Part shown: positions 7,650 through 15,881 of the stretch, piece by piece
How the letters are laid out: each line of letters begins with the position of its first letter
Position numbering within the stretch: position 1 is the first letter of the stretch
Source: CAJQND01 sp051010055
GTDB taxonomy: Bacteria; Pseudomonadota; Alphaproteobacteria; Rhizobiales; CAJQND01
Length of the DNA: 21,096 bases
Reading direction: 5' to 3'
Assembly: GCA_051010055.1 (NCBI GenBank)
Contig: JBPCVY010000167.1
Location: 1 to 21,096, forward strand
The notes under the pieces: model-generated
Told to the model about the DNA's origin: nothing
Databases searched by the model: none
Seen by the model: only the letters and a program-made list of their open reading frames with translations
Program-made: the position numbers and the translations under genes

Positions 7650-8513
7650 ATGAAACCAGAAATTTCGATCATAATTATCTCGTGGAACTTGCAGGACGTG
7701 ATCGGTGGGGCCATCAGTTCCGCATTCGCCCAGCGTTTTGCATCAAGCGAGGTAATTGTCGTTGACAATGGCTCCACAGATGGCAGCGTTGAAGAGATTA
7801 AGTTATTCAGTTCAACGGAAAACTGCCGCTACCGTTTCATTCTCAATGACACAAATATTGGCCTGGGCGGTGCCCGGAACCAAGGAATGGATGCTGCGGA
7901 AGGTAAATATATTGCCTTTCTGGACGGCGATGACTGGTTTGAGCTTGATAGCCTTCCACCGTTGACAGGCCTTGCGAAAGAACACTGCGCTGATGTCACC
8001 GTTTTCAATCACCGCGAAGTCTATTCAGATGGCACGGTAAAGGCCAACAAACACACATCTGCTCTCTGGGCCGGAGACAGAACCGCGCCAGGCAACCGCC
8101 GGCAACTATTCAGAAACTTCAATGTTGCGTGGAACAAAATCTACCGTTCCGGTTTTCTTACAGCCCATGAGCTGCGCTTTCCTGACGGGCTCTACGAGGA
8201 CGTTACCTGGACGAACCAGGTGCTCATTCTCGCGGAACGGGTGGCAGCATCAGATGAGGTAGTTGTGAACTACCGCAAGGACCGGACCGGCTCAATCACC
8301 AACACAGAAAACCCTGCCCACATGCAGGCAATTGACCGGTTCCGGGAGCTTTTGGAATTTGTCGAAGCTAATCAGCGTACTGGAGCACCATACCGCCAGG
8401 AACTCTTTGAGCGCATTACGCGGAACACCCTCACATTGCTGAGCGGCAAAAAAAAACCGTCTTCCAAAGCATTTGCACCCAGAATTTTTATGGCAGGTTC
8501 AACAATTGCTTGA
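7650..8513 (+). CDS. Family 2 glycosyltransferase, frame broken near the 3' end
   Basis: As read, the product has 287 residues. Residues 1-120 form a GT-A fold: ISIIIISWNLQDVIGGAI, VIVVDNGSTDGS (36-47), NIGLGGARNQGMDAAEG (69-85) and LDGDDW (91-96), whose DGDD is the metal- and nucleotide-sugar-binding DXD motif. YEDV (182-185) holds the probable catalytic acidic residue. It transfers a sugar from a nucleotide donor, probably at the cytoplasmic face during surface polysaccharide or LPS synthesis; the acceptor is unknown. The frame ends at 8513 just after a run of nine A's (8448-8456). The residues after the run (PSSKAFAPRIFMAG) do not look native, while the adjacent frame continues as convincing protein to 8649. 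With one A removed, the gene would encode 332 residues (7650-8649). The ribosome site is weak. Confidence 0.88.
   Translation: MKPEISIIIISWNLQDVIGGAISSAFAQRFASSEVIVVDNGSTDGSVEEIKLFSSTENCRYRFILNDTNIGLGGARNQGMDAAEGKYIAFLDGDDWFELDSLPPLTGLAKEHCADVTVFNHREVYSDGTVKANKHTSALWAGDRTAPGNRRQLFRNFNVAWNKIYRSGFLTAHELRFPDGLYEDVTWTNQVLILAERVAASDEVVVNYRKDRTGSITNTENPAHMQAIDRFRELLEFVEANQRTGAPYRQELFERITRNTLTLLSGKKKPSSKAFAPRIFMAGSTIA
8448..8456 (+). repeat. Homopolymer A9 at the glycosyltransferase frame break
   Basis: Nine consecutive A's are read in frame as Lys-Lys-Lys. Eight A's would join the upstream frame to the 63-residue downstream frame. Such runs are prone to replication or transcription slippage and also to sequencing and assembly error. 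Confidence 0.9.
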
Positions 8514-8649
8514 CGAGTTTGATCCGGATGCAAAGGTGAAGGTGCGCAACGCAAATCCCATTGTTTATAAAACAATGCGGTCAGGCAGCATGTTTTCACT
8601 TGATGCAGTGAAACGGCTGAAAGGATTGCGCATCCACCGGAACTGGTAG
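8458..8649 (+). pseudogene. Out-of-frame C-terminal segment of the glycosyltransferase
   Basis: Starting at the CGT at 8458, one base off the frame of the upstream gene, the sequence reads RLPKHLHPEFLWQVQQLL, DEFDPDAKVKVRNANPIVYK, TMRSGSMFSLDAVKRLKG, LRIHRNW and stop TAG (8647-8649). The amphipathic helix QVQQLLDEF and the balanced composition look like real protein, and it has no start codon or ribosome site of its own near its beginning. The total length 7650-8649 minus one base is 999, an exact multiple of three. I therefore read it as the natural C-terminus of the same glycosyltransferase, separated by a one-base insertion in the A-run. Confidence 0.7.
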
Positions 8650-8758
8650 CAATTTACGATACCAATGCAAATTCCCCTCAAGCCCCTTGGTTTTCTTCAG
8701 CATCAAAGGCTAAGGTTGCCGCGTTTGAATTCATGACCATTGAAAAAAAACGGGCGCC

Positions 8759-9640
8759 ATGAACAAGAAATTAAAAACAGCCGTTTTCCCTGTCGCAGGC
8801 TTAGGCACCAGATTTCTTCCCGCAACAAAGGCGGTGCCGAAAGAAATGCTGACGGTCGTTGACCGGCCCGTCATCCAAATGGCGGTAGATGAGGCCCGGC
8901 AGGCGGGCATTGAACATTTCGTCTTTGTTACCGGGCGCAACAAAGCGGTTATCGAAGATCATTTCGATCGCCAGTTTGAGCTTGAAGAAACGTTGGCCGC
9001 ACGCGGAAAGACCGCACAGCTTAAGTTGCTGTCGAAGGACTTGCCAAAGCCAGGTCAAACAAGTTTTACCAGGCAGCAAGAACCGCTCGGGCTTGGGCAT
9101 GCGGTATGGTGCGCGCGACATCTGGTTGGCAACGAACCTTTTGCGGTCTTGCTGCCCGATATGCTGATGAAAGCAGACCCTGGCTGTTTATCGCAGATGC
9201 TGGAGGTTTATGAAAAAACCGGCGGTAATGTTCTTGCGGTGGAAGAAGTGCCCCGTGAAAACGTTCACCGGTATGGCGTTGTTGCGGTGGGCGAGGCTAT
9301 TGATGAGCGCGCGTTTGAAATCACCGGAATGGTGGAAAAACCAGCCGTTGAACGGGCCCCTTCAAACCTTATTATTTCGGGGCGCTACATTTTACAGCCT
9401 GAGATTTTTTCCGAAATCGACCGTCAGTCACCGGGAACGGGCGGAGAAATTCAAATAACTGATGCGATGATAAGACTGCTGGATAGCCAGCCCTTCGCAG
9501 CCTTGAAGTTCCAGGGACAAACCTACGATTGCGGCGACAAAGTCGGCTACCTTTTGGCCAATTTGGCCTATGGTCTCGACAGGCCCGAATTCGCGGCATC
9601 TCTTAAGCAAGGTCTGCGCGAGCTGCTGGAGAAAAAATAG
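8759..9640 (+). CDS. galU: UTP-glucose-1-phosphate uridylyltransferase
   Basis: GalU makes UDP-glucose from UTP and glucose-1-phosphate in the cytosol, the donor and precursor for surface polysaccharides, osmoregulated glucans and UDP-glucuronate. The 293 residues match the usual length of about 290-300. The nucleotide-binding signature GLGTRFLPATKAVPKEML spans residues 14-31. QQEPLGLGHAVWCAR (106-120) contacts the uridine, D134 in LLPDM is the probable metal ligand, and VEKP (192-195) with GGEIQITDA (228-236) and DCGDKVGYL (257-265) complete the family pattern. The ribosome site is weak (GGG about 6 bases upstream). The 109-bp gap 8650-8758 before it holds only a 4-bp stem with a short T-run. 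kdsD follows on the same strand after 93 bp. Confidence 0.96.
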   Translation: MNKKLKTAVFPVAGLGTRFLPATKAVPKEMLTVVDRPVIQMAVDEARQAGIEHFVFVTGRNKAVIEDHFDRQFELEETLAARGKTAQLKLLSKDLPKPGQTSFTRQQEPLGLGHAVWCARHLVGNEPFAVLLPDMLMKADPGCLSQMLEVYEKTGGNVLAVEEVPRENVHRYGVVAVGEAIDERAFEITGMVEKPAVERAPSNLIISGRYILQPEIFSEIDRQSPGTGGEIQITDAMIRLLDSQPFAALKFQGQTYDCGDKVGYLLANLAYGLDRPEFAASLKQGLRELLEKK

Positions 9641-9733
9641 GGCAATGTTTGTTCCAGAGTTCCAGCCTCTAATTTGCTACCTTGTAAATCATCCAGCTGG
9701 GCGTTACTCAACAGTCCGGCAAAGGTTTCATAA

Positions 9734-10732
9734 ATGAGCGATACGGCGAGAAAAGAACTGAACCGAAGCGAAGAAACCCTGGCGTCCGCCCGCCGGACAT
9801 TTGGTCTTGGCGAAGAAGGGCTTCGGCAGTTGAATGAGGCGCTCAGCGGGTCCCTTGGGGAAAGCTTCGTTGCAGCGGTTGAAAAAATTGGCGGCGCCAG
9901 CGGGCGGGTTATTGCCTGCGGGGTCGGCAAGAGCGGCCATATTGCCCGCAAACTGGCTGCCACCATGGCCTCAACCGGTACTGCCGCTCACTATGTACAC
10001 CCTACTGAGGCAAGTCACGGCGACTTGGGGATGATTGGGCGTAATGATGTAATCGTGGTTTTTTCAAACTCCGGCGAAACCGCCGAGTTGAAAGATATCC
10101 TCTCATATTCAAGGCGGTTTTCGGTACCGCTCATCGCCATTACGGCAAAGGGCAAAAGCACCGTTGGGCGTGCAGCTGACATAATTCTGGAAATACCGGC
10201 CCATGAAGAAGCGTGCCCGAATGGACTGGCGCCCACCACTTCGACAACCTTGCAACTGGTGCTCGGCGATGCGCTGGCAGTTGCCTTGCTTGAAGATAAG
10301 GGGTTTACGGCAGGTGATTTTGCCGTGCTGCACCCGGGCGGCAAGCTCGGGGCCTCGCTCACCTATGCGCGCGATCTCATGCACAGCGGTAATGAGCTTC
10401 CCGTTGTTGGCACAGATGCAAAAATGAGCGACGCCCTGGTCACCATGACATCCAAAAGGTTTGGGTGTGTGGCGGTTGTGGATGCATCGGGCAATCTTGC
10501 CGGCGTCATTACAGACGGTGATTTGCGCCGCAACATGGACGCCGGCCTTCTTGAAATGAAAACCGGTGATGTGATGAGCGCTGATCCGGTGACGATAACA
10601 CCGCAGACAATGGCCTCAGCGGCGCTGAAAACCCTCAACACCCGTAAAATCACTGCACTGTTTGTGGTCGACGACAAAAAACCGGTGGGGATCATCCACA
10701 TTCATGATTTGCTGCGCGCCGGAGTGCAATAA
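9734..10732 (+). CDS. kdsD: Arabinose-5-phosphate isomerase (KpsF/GutQ family)
   Basis: The enzyme interconverts ribulose-5-phosphate and arabinose-5-phosphate, the first step to KDO for lipid A core or capsule, in the cytosol. The 332 residues show the standard layout: an N-terminal SIS domain (about 45-180) and two CBS domains (about 214-330). GVGKSGHIARK (63-73), FSNSGETAELKDIL (110-123) and VLHPGGKLG (198-206) are clear. The four residues reported as catalytic in E. coli KdsD (K59, E111, E152, H193) have counterparts at a constant offset of seven: K66, E118, E159 and H200. The start has AAAGG (9721-9725) 8 bases upstream. Together with galU it supplies precursors for surface glycans. Its 3' end is convergent with the NfeD gene across only 9 bp, and no clear terminator is seen. 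Confidence 0.94.
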   Translation: MSDTARKELNRSEETLASARRTFGLGEEGLRQLNEALSGSLGESFVAAVEKIGGASGRVIACGVGKSGHIARKLAATMASTGTAAHYVHPTEASHGDLGMIGRNDVIVVFSNSGETAELKDILSYSRRFSVPLIAITAKGKSTVGRAADIILEIPAHEEACPNGLAPTTSTTLQLVLGDALAVALLEDKGFTAGDFAVLHPGGKLGASLTYARDLMHSGNELPVVGTDAKMSDALVTMTSKRFGCVAVVDASGNLAGVITDGDLRRNMDAGLLEMKTGDVMSADPVTITPQTMASAALKTLNTRKITALFVVDDKKPVGIIHIHDLLRAGVQ

Positions 10733-10741
10733 GTGGCCCGC

Positions 10742-11197
10742 TCATTCTTTACCTTCGGTTTTTTCAACCAACAGCACTGTGCCGTCGATGCTGGTCACTT
10801 TCACCCAGGTTCCAGCCGGGGCATCGGCCCCTTGCACCTTCCACACCGTATCATTGATGCGCACGCTGCCATGACCATTTTTGATAGGTTTTTCAAGCAC
10901 ATATGACTTACCGATAAAGCTTGCGAGCCGCTGGTTGAGAAGGGGCTTGTCGGTGCCCCAACCGGTGCGGCCGAAAACCCGCCGCGAGATAAGTAGCAAA
11001 ATGACGGTCAACAGCGCGAATGTTGCCACCTGCAGCTTCCAGTCCATCGGGTAGAACAGCAAAATCACCGCTGTTGCCAGAGCCGCAAAACCAAACCACA
11101 AGAAGAAAAGCGCTGGCGCCAATAGCTCAAGCACAAACATTACGCCGGCGATGATCCACCACGCCCATTCACCCAGATTGTCAAAAAGTTCACTCAT
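10742..11197 (-). CDS. NfeD-family membrane protein
   Basis: The protein has 151 residues. Residues about 11-72 form two to three membrane helices (WAWWIIAGVMFVLELLAP..., FFLWFGFAALATAVILLF, VATFALLTVILLLI). The soluble C-terminal part, about 85-148, is an OB-fold NfeD domain (LNQRLASFIGKSYVLEKP, NGHGSVRINDTVWKVQG, GTWVKVTSIDGTVLLVEK). This is the short NfeD type without the ClpP-like protease domain. Short NfeD proteins are nearly always encoded with an SPFH/stomatin protein, and that partner lies 22 bp upstream on the same strand, so the two probably form one membrane-microdomain complex. GAGGA lies 9 bases before the ATG. The proposed roles in membrane quality control are from the family, not from this sequence. 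Confidence 0.9.
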   Translation of the reverse strand: MSELFDNLGEWAWWIIAGVMFVLELLAPALFFLWFGFAALATAVILLFYPMDWKLQVATFALLTVILLLISRRVFGRTGWGTDKPLLNQRLASFIGKSYVLEKPIKNGHGSVRINDTVWKVQGADAPAGTWVKVTSIDGTVLLVEKTEGKE

Positions 11198-11219
11198 CTG
11201 AATTTGTCCTCAACCAGCA

Positions 11220-12206
11220 TCAACTGCTGACTTTTGGCACAGAGCCGCGGGATTTGCGCCCATCACTGCTGCCATTTCCCGGTCCAGATCCATTGCCGAA
11301 AGTCTCTCTGGCAATTTCGCCAATTCCGCCCAGCGAGCCTAACAGGTTTGCAGCTTCAATCGGCAGCATCAAAACTTTCTGGTTGGGAGCGGCGGCCAGC
11401 TTTTCAATCGCATCCACATAATTGTTGGCGACAAAATAGTTAATCGCCTGAATGTCGCCGTCAGCGATAGCCTTGGAAACGACAGACGTTGCATTTGCTT
11501 CAGCTTTGGCCAGCCGTTCGCGTGCTTCCGCCTCCCGGAAGGCCGCTTCCTTTTTGCCTTCCGCATCAAGCACTGCAGCTTGCTTTTCGCCTTCCGCCTT
11601 TAAAATAGCTGACTGGCGCGAGCCTTCTGCTTCCAGAATTTGGGCGCGCTTTTCGCGTTCCGCCTTCATCTGCCGAGCCATCGAGTCAACCAAATCCCGT
11701 GGCGGATTGATGTCCTTGATTTCAACGCGGGTGACCTTGACGCCCCACGGCGTTGTGGCGTGATCAACAACTGATAGCAGCCGGGCATTGATTTCATCAC
11801 GTTGGGATAATAGCTCGTCCAGATCCATCGAGCCCATGACGGTTCTCACATTCGTCATGGTGAGGTTGAGAATGGCATTATGAAGATTGTTGACTTCGTA
11901 TGTTGCCTGGGCTGCATCCAGCACCTGATAGAACGCCACCCCGTCAACAGTCACCATGGCGTTGTCCTTGGTGATTACCTCCTGACTTGGCACCTCAAGA
12001 AGCTGCTCCATCATGTTCATTTTCGAACCAACGCGGTCAATGAACGGAATGAGAATATGCAAGCCTGGTTGCAGGGTTTTTGTGTAACGGCCAAGCCGTT
12101 CAACAGTCCAATTAAATCCTTGCGGCACAATCCGGATCGCCTGATAGACAACAATGGCAACCAAAACCAAGATAACGAGAAGAAAAATAGCACTGGCTTC
12201 GAACAT
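11220..12206 (-). CDS. qmcA: SPFH/stomatin-family membrane protein (QmcA-like)
   Basis: The protein has 328 residues from the ATG at 12206, which is preceded by GGGGAGG at a spacing of 5; a start at 12233 would add nine residues without a ribosome site. Residues 4-22 are a single N-terminal membrane anchor. The SPFH band-7 domain spans about 25-190 (RIVPQGFNWTVERLGRYTKT, PGLHILIPFIDRVG, ITKDNAMVTVDGV, GVKVTRVEIKDINPP). A long Ala/Glu/Lys coiled coil with repeated AEG units follows (about 177-245), then a conserved MLPIEA segment and a Gly/Ser-rich tail. It assembles into oligomers at the inner membrane and is paired with the NfeD protein downstream; in E. coli QmcA is linked to FtsH-dependent quality control. 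The 98-bp gap before hemH shows no clear terminator. Confidence 0.93.
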   Translation of the reverse strand: MFEASAIFLLVILVLVAIVVYQAIRIVPQGFNWTVERLGRYTKTLQPGLHILIPFIDRVGSKMNMMEQLLEVPSQEVITKDNAMVTVDGVAFYQVLDAAQATYEVNNLHNAILNLTMTNVRTVMGSMDLDELLSQRDEINARLLSVVDHATTPWGVKVTRVEIKDINPPRDLVDSMARQMKAEREKRAQILEAEGSRQSAILKAEGEKQAAVLDAEGKKEAAFREAEARERLAKAEANATSVVSKAIADGDIQAINYFVANNYVDAIEKLAAAPNQKVLMLPIEAANLLGSLGGIGEIARETFGNGSGPGNGSSDGRKSRGSVPKVSS

Positions 12207-12304
12207 GACATCCTCCCCAAAGCCGAATATCAAAAATAAACGCTAATAATCTAACTGATTCGGTGCTCTGAAAGTTGTTTGAATGTTCATAGGAACTGAG
12301 GGGT

Positions 12305-13351
12305 TCAAACCCAGCCCTTCAACTCGTTGCTGACAATGTCAAAAATCAGATCAATCGAGGGCTCAGAATCGTTCAAGCACGGGACGGCGGAAAAGTTCTC
12401 ACCGCCATTTTCAATGAACGTCTCATTCAGGCCGATAGCAATTTCTTCCAGGGTTTCAACGCAGTCAGCGACAAATCCCGGCATGATCATCACCAGGTTT
12501 TTCACCCCGCCCTGCGCCGCCTCAATGACGGTGTCTTCCGCATAAGGCTGCAACCATTCATCGCTTCCGAACCGGGACTGAAACACGGTGACGAGCTCAT
12601 CATCACCCATATTGAGCTTTTCGCGCATAAGCCGCCCGGTTTTCTGGCATTGGCAATGATATGGATCGCCCTTCAAAAGATACTCTTTCGGCAGGCCATG
12701 AAATGACGCAAGGACGAGGTCCGGTTTCCATTCCAGCGTTTTGATGTGATCCTCGAGTGAGCCCGCCAATGCATCGATGTAACCTGGATGGTCGTGGTAG
12801 CAGGGCACTGTTCTGATAGCCGGCTGCCAGCGCATGTCTTTGAGCGCGTCAAAGGCTTTGTCCTGCACACTTGCAGTCGTTGTTGCGGAATATTGCGGGT
12901 AGAGCGGAAAGAGTAGAATACGCTCACATCCGGCATCCTTCAAGCCGCGCACCTTTTCGGCAATCGGCGGCAGGCCATACCGCATGGCCCAGTCAATCGT
13001 TACATTTGGTGATGCACTGAACCGTGCTGTCAGTTTTTCAACCTGCGCGCGGGTAATGGTTTTCAGCGGTGATTCATTCTTTTCGCGGTTCCAAATCTGG
13101 TCATAGGCATGGCCTGATTTCTTTGGCCGGGTATTGAGAATGATGCCATTCAGGATGATCCACCAAAGCAGCCGCGGGGCTTCAATCACCCGGCGGTCCC
13201 ACAAAAATTCCTTCAGGTACCGGCGCATGGACCAAAAGTCCGTTGCTTCCGGTGTTCCGAGATTGATCAGAAGAACGCCGACCTTGCCATTGCTGACTTG
13301 CGGGTGGTCGACTGGCATTGCCGCTGCATTGTTTTTCAAGGCCTTATCCAT
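12305..13351 (-). CDS. hemH: Ferrochelatase
   Basis: HemH inserts Fe(II) into protoporphyrin IX, the last step of protohaem synthesis, at the inner face of the cytoplasmic membrane. The 348 residues fit the family. Visible motifs are VLLINLGTPE (26-35), PLYPQYSATTTASV (149-162), SFHGLP with the catalytic His218, DPYHCQCQKTGRL (229-241), FQSRFGSDEWLQPYAEDT (257-274) and MPGFVADCVETLEEI (290-304) with the conserved acid E299. The residues before about 20 are not conserved and the ATG at 13351 lacks a good ribosome site, so the M at residue 12 could also be used. Haem made here may serve the cytochrome c encoded in the same window, but this is core metabolism and not evidence of linkage. The 77-bp gap upstream holds no clear promoter. 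Confidence 0.96.
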   Translation of the reverse strand: MDKALKNNAAAMPVDHPQVSNGKVGVLLINLGTPEATDFWSMRRYLKEFLWDRRVIEAPRLLWWIILNGIILNTRPKKSGHAYDQIWNREKNESPLKTITRAQVEKLTARFSASPNVTIDWAMRYGLPPIAEKVRGLKDAGCERILLFPLYPQYSATTTASVQDKAFDALKDMRWQPAIRTVPCYHDHPGYIDALAGSLEDHIKTLEWKPDLVLASFHGLPKEYLLKGDPYHCQCQKTGRLMREKLNMGDDELVTVFQSRFGSDEWLQPYAEDTVIEAAQGGVKNLVMIMPGFVADCVETLEEIAIGLNETFIENGGENFSAVPCLNDSEPSIDLIFDIVSNELKGWV

Positions 13352-13428
13352 TCTCGTGGTTTAGCCTTAAAAACGCTCCTTCGCTAGGATTGGATTAGCT
13401 TTCGCCCACAGCCCCACCTGCCTGGCGG

Positions 13429-14484
13429 TCAAAAAATCGTAGGACAGTAGGGGATGTTAGGATCCGGGCACGAATTTGCAGGCGGAGGCGGCGTGGGAGC
13501 CGGTGCCGGCGGCGGCGGTGTGGGTTGAGGTAGCGGCGGAGAAGGAGGAGTTTGCTCGGCCTGATATTCTTCAAACTTCCTCAGATTGTGTTCGTGATTA
13601 CGGTCAAAAATTAACTCATTACGCTCGCGTTGAGCAGGGTCCATATCTCGGTACAGTGTGTTGAATTTGTCCTGTGCGCTGAGCGATTCGGCTTTTTGCT
13701 CGATATCAAGCGGGCGGATACCGGGCGCGCGCGGTTTCGAACGCAGCCGTATATCGAGATATCTGTATGCCTCGCGGTTAAAGCGGACCGGCCCGATGGG
13801 CTCTGCACCGCGGAACGGCACAAACACAGCCCAGCCCGGGCGGTTGATATCCACCGTATGAGCGCCGCTGGAAACTGAAATGCGGGCAATGCGGTCAAAA
13901 CTGTTGCGGCCTCGTCCCGGGCCGCGCAATACGATAATTGTTGCCTGTTTGCTGTTGGAACGTGCGATATTGAGCCTCAGGGCCTGAGCAATCTTGACGG
14001 CCCTGCTCCCCACCGCCCCTTCGGCTATGGTTCCGCGAATGCCGATTGTCGAGGCCGGGGTTTTCAGCTGAACGGACGATGGCCTGGCCTTGCCTATCTT
14101 TCCGGTCATGAACCTAAACGCGCCGCGCGCAACCGATGCGGCAACTTCGCCATTGCCGCGTTCTGGATCATAGACAAACCGGTCGATCACCAATCGGCAG
14201 CTTTGCCCAACCGTAAAGATTGTCTCATCAAGCAGCAGAACCTGCAGCGCGCTTTGGCGCTTGGTTGTGATGGCATCACCGATGAACACTGCATCGCGTA
14301 CTTTTGCCCGGCGGGAGATTTTCTTTTTCACACCGATGACGAAGACATCACCCTGAACCGCTGCATTGACACCCACTCGCGCTCCGGAAAACACCGGCAC
14401 TGAAGACGGAACGGTGAAAAAGGCTATCAGCAGCAGGCCAAACAAAACACGCCCGATTGGCGCTATAGCGCTCTTGCGACCCAT
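13429..14484 (-). CDS. Exported FecR-domain protein with proline-rich C-terminus
   Basis: The protein has 351 residues. Residues 1-35 form a signal peptide or anchor (basic MGRKSAIAPIGR, then FGLLLIAFFTVPSSVPVF). The FecR domain spans about 40-155: VFIGDAITTKRQSALQVLL, LDETIFTVGQSCRLVIDRF, VYDPERGNG, GAFRFMTGKIGK and TPASTIGIRGT are typical. A beta-rich segment (about 165-230) and a charged helical segment (260-310) follow. The end, 312-336, is nearly all Pro with Ala, Gln, Ser and Thr, followed by two cysteines (C339, C347). Unlike FecR anti-sigma regulators it has no cytosolic N-terminal domain, and no sigma factor gene is nearby. Its ATG overlaps the TGA of the upstream gene by one base, so the two are translationally coupled. 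I infer a periplasmic sensing or wall-binding role beside the barrel protein and the CHASE2 cyclase. Confidence 0.88.
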   Translation of the reverse strand: MGRKSAIAPIGRVLFGLLLIAFFTVPSSVPVFSGARVGVNAAVQGDVFVIGVKKKISRRAKVRDAVFIGDAITTKRQSALQVLLLDETIFTVGQSCRLVIDRFVYDPERGNGEVAASVARGAFRFMTGKIGKARPSSVQLKTPASTIGIRGTIAEGAVGSRAVKIAQALRLNIARSNSKQATIIVLRGPGRGRNSFDRIARISVSSGAHTVDINRPGWAVFVPFRGAEPIGPVRFNREAYRYLDIRLRSKPRAPGIRPLDIEQKAESLSAQDKFNTLYRDMDPAQRERNELIFDRNHEHNLRKFEEYQAEQTPPSPPLPQPTPPPPAPAPTPPPPANSCPDPNIPYCPTIF

Positions 14485-15860
14485 CAGAACTTGAACCTTT
14501 TGGTGAAGATGAGATCGCCCGTGAAGTTTTCGACGTCAAAATTCGGATAGTTGGAGTTTTGGTGGAAGTAAGCAGCTGAAACTTGCAGGTTGATATTATC
14601 TATGAGAGATGGCGTCTGGGTGCCCAGCCACTGGGCGATTGTTCCAACCGGCACTCCATAGGCCAGCCGGCCTTTGAAACGAAAATCCTTGCGCCGTAGC
14701 ACTGCAGAATAAGCCGGGTGCGGTGCATCAGCCCTGAGCCGCGAGAGGTGCACCTCCGAGAGCAGATACTGGCCCTTTCCAAGCAGCGTGAGGTTTGAAA
14801 GACGCCCATCAAGTTCCGTGAAACTGTGATAGTTCCGCCACGCATCCATAATGTAATAGCCAAGGCTCGCGGTAAGTGTGTTGTGGCGGTTCCAGCGCAA
14901 CGAAGCCCCGCCGGACGGGAAGTAAAGCGTACCGTTTCTCAGTTTCGCCGGCGGCAAGCTGGACCGGTTGGAGTAGCGCCGCCGCGATGCTTCAACACCA
15001 GCGAACAGGGAAAGGGATGGCGACAGTCCGATGTCGAATTTAATCCCGCCACTTGCCTCGGTAAGGCGGTGATGGCCATCTATGCGCAGCCCCCGCAAAC
15101 GGCCATAGGGGGTTACGCTGACTTTGTCGGCATAGAAGGTAACTCCGGCCCGTGCATCACCGTGGATAAAATCTTGAACGTTGACTTTGAGCTGCTCGTT
15201 GAAATATGCGCGGGCCTGAGCAAACAGGAAATGGCCCTCCGGTGAGCCCAGATCATGCTCAATCCTGGCGCTTAAATCTCTAAGGAATGCAACATCATCG
15301 CGCTTGGGCACCAGTAAGGGAATTGTACCCGCCGCCCCTCCGAAGCCAAAGTCCCGTTCGCTGGCCAGGTTTCTGTTGGTGTCACAACGAATTCCAGATG
15401 AGGTTTGCGCGCTAATCCTGGTTGACGCGTTTTCATGGTCGGCCAGCCGCTTATAGCGCTGGACTTCGGCCATATGCGCTTCTGGCAGGTCGCGGCCCTC
15501 CAGAATTTCCAGCTCCCGCAGCGCACCGTCCAAATCGCTGAGCCTGTACAAGACGATAGCATAGAAAAACCTGGCATGATCCCACTCTGGCTCAAGCAGC
15601 AAAAGCCGCTCAAGTGCACCTGCAGAGGCCTGCAGGTTGCCAAGCTCAGCTTCCTGGCGTGCATAGCTGAAGACAAGTTCGAGATCGTCCGGCTGCTCAA
15701 GAATTTGCTGGTAGGTAATGGTACCTGGAGAGCGTGCAATTTGCGCAAAGCTGGCAGAAACCGTACCGGGCAAAATCTGCAGCAAAAAAGCGCAGATTAC
15801 CCCCCCAACACCCGAAATTGCGCCACGACAAGCCCCATCCCACGAGGTTGCCCAGTCCAC
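14484..15860 (-). CDS. TPR plus beta-barrel outer-membrane protein (candidate)
   Basis: The protein has 458 residues from a GTG at 15860; no good ribosome site is seen, so the start could shift slightly. A hydrophobic stretch at 15-35 ending in TVSA is a probable signal peptide. Residues about 50-145 contain TPR-like helices (LELVFSYARQEAELGNLQAS, AIVLYRLSDLDGALRELEIL). From about 150 to the end the sequence alternates polar and hydrophobic residues with many aromatic and Gly turns and finishes in FTKRFKF; a terminal Phe is the usual sorting signal of outer-membrane barrels. The layout resembles TPR/barrel proteins of the SLAM/DUF560 kind, but I cannot assign it to a named family with certainty. 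It forms an operon with the FecR gene (TGATG overlap) and is divergent from the cyclase gene. Confidence 0.8.
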   Translation of the reverse strand: MDWATSWDGACRGAISGVGGVICAFLLQILPGTVSASFAQIARSPGTITYQQILEQPDDLELVFSYARQEAELGNLQASAGALERLLLLEPEWDHARFFYAIVLYRLSDLDGALRELEILEGRDLPEAHMAEVQRYKRLADHENASTRISAQTSSGIRCDTNRNLASERDFGFGGAAGTIPLLVPKRDDVAFLRDLSARIEHDLGSPEGHFLFAQARAYFNEQLKVNVQDFIHGDARAGVTFYADKVSVTPYGRLRGLRIDGHHRLTEASGGIKFDIGLSPSLSLFAGVEASRRRYSNRSSLPPAKLRNGTLYFPSGGASLRWNRHNTLTASLGYYIMDAWRNYHSFTELDGRLSNLTLLGKGQYLLSEVHLSRLRADAPHPAYSAVLRRKDFRFKGRLAYGVPVGTIAQWLGTQTPSLIDNINLQVSAAYFHQNSNYPNFDVENFTGDLIFTKRFKF

Positions 15861-15881
15861 ACAAGGAAAATAGATTCATAT

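Noticed and set aside
8679..8694. Possible terminator after the glycosyltransferase (CAAG-CCC-CTTG then GTTTT)
   Set aside because: The stem is only 4 bp and the T-run is four bases; too weak to call.
10733..10775. Terminator between kdsD and the NfeD gene (CTTCGG followed by six T's)
   Set aside because: The T-run is good, but the stem would have at most three pairs. It lies within the NfeD coding end and is probably coding sequence only.
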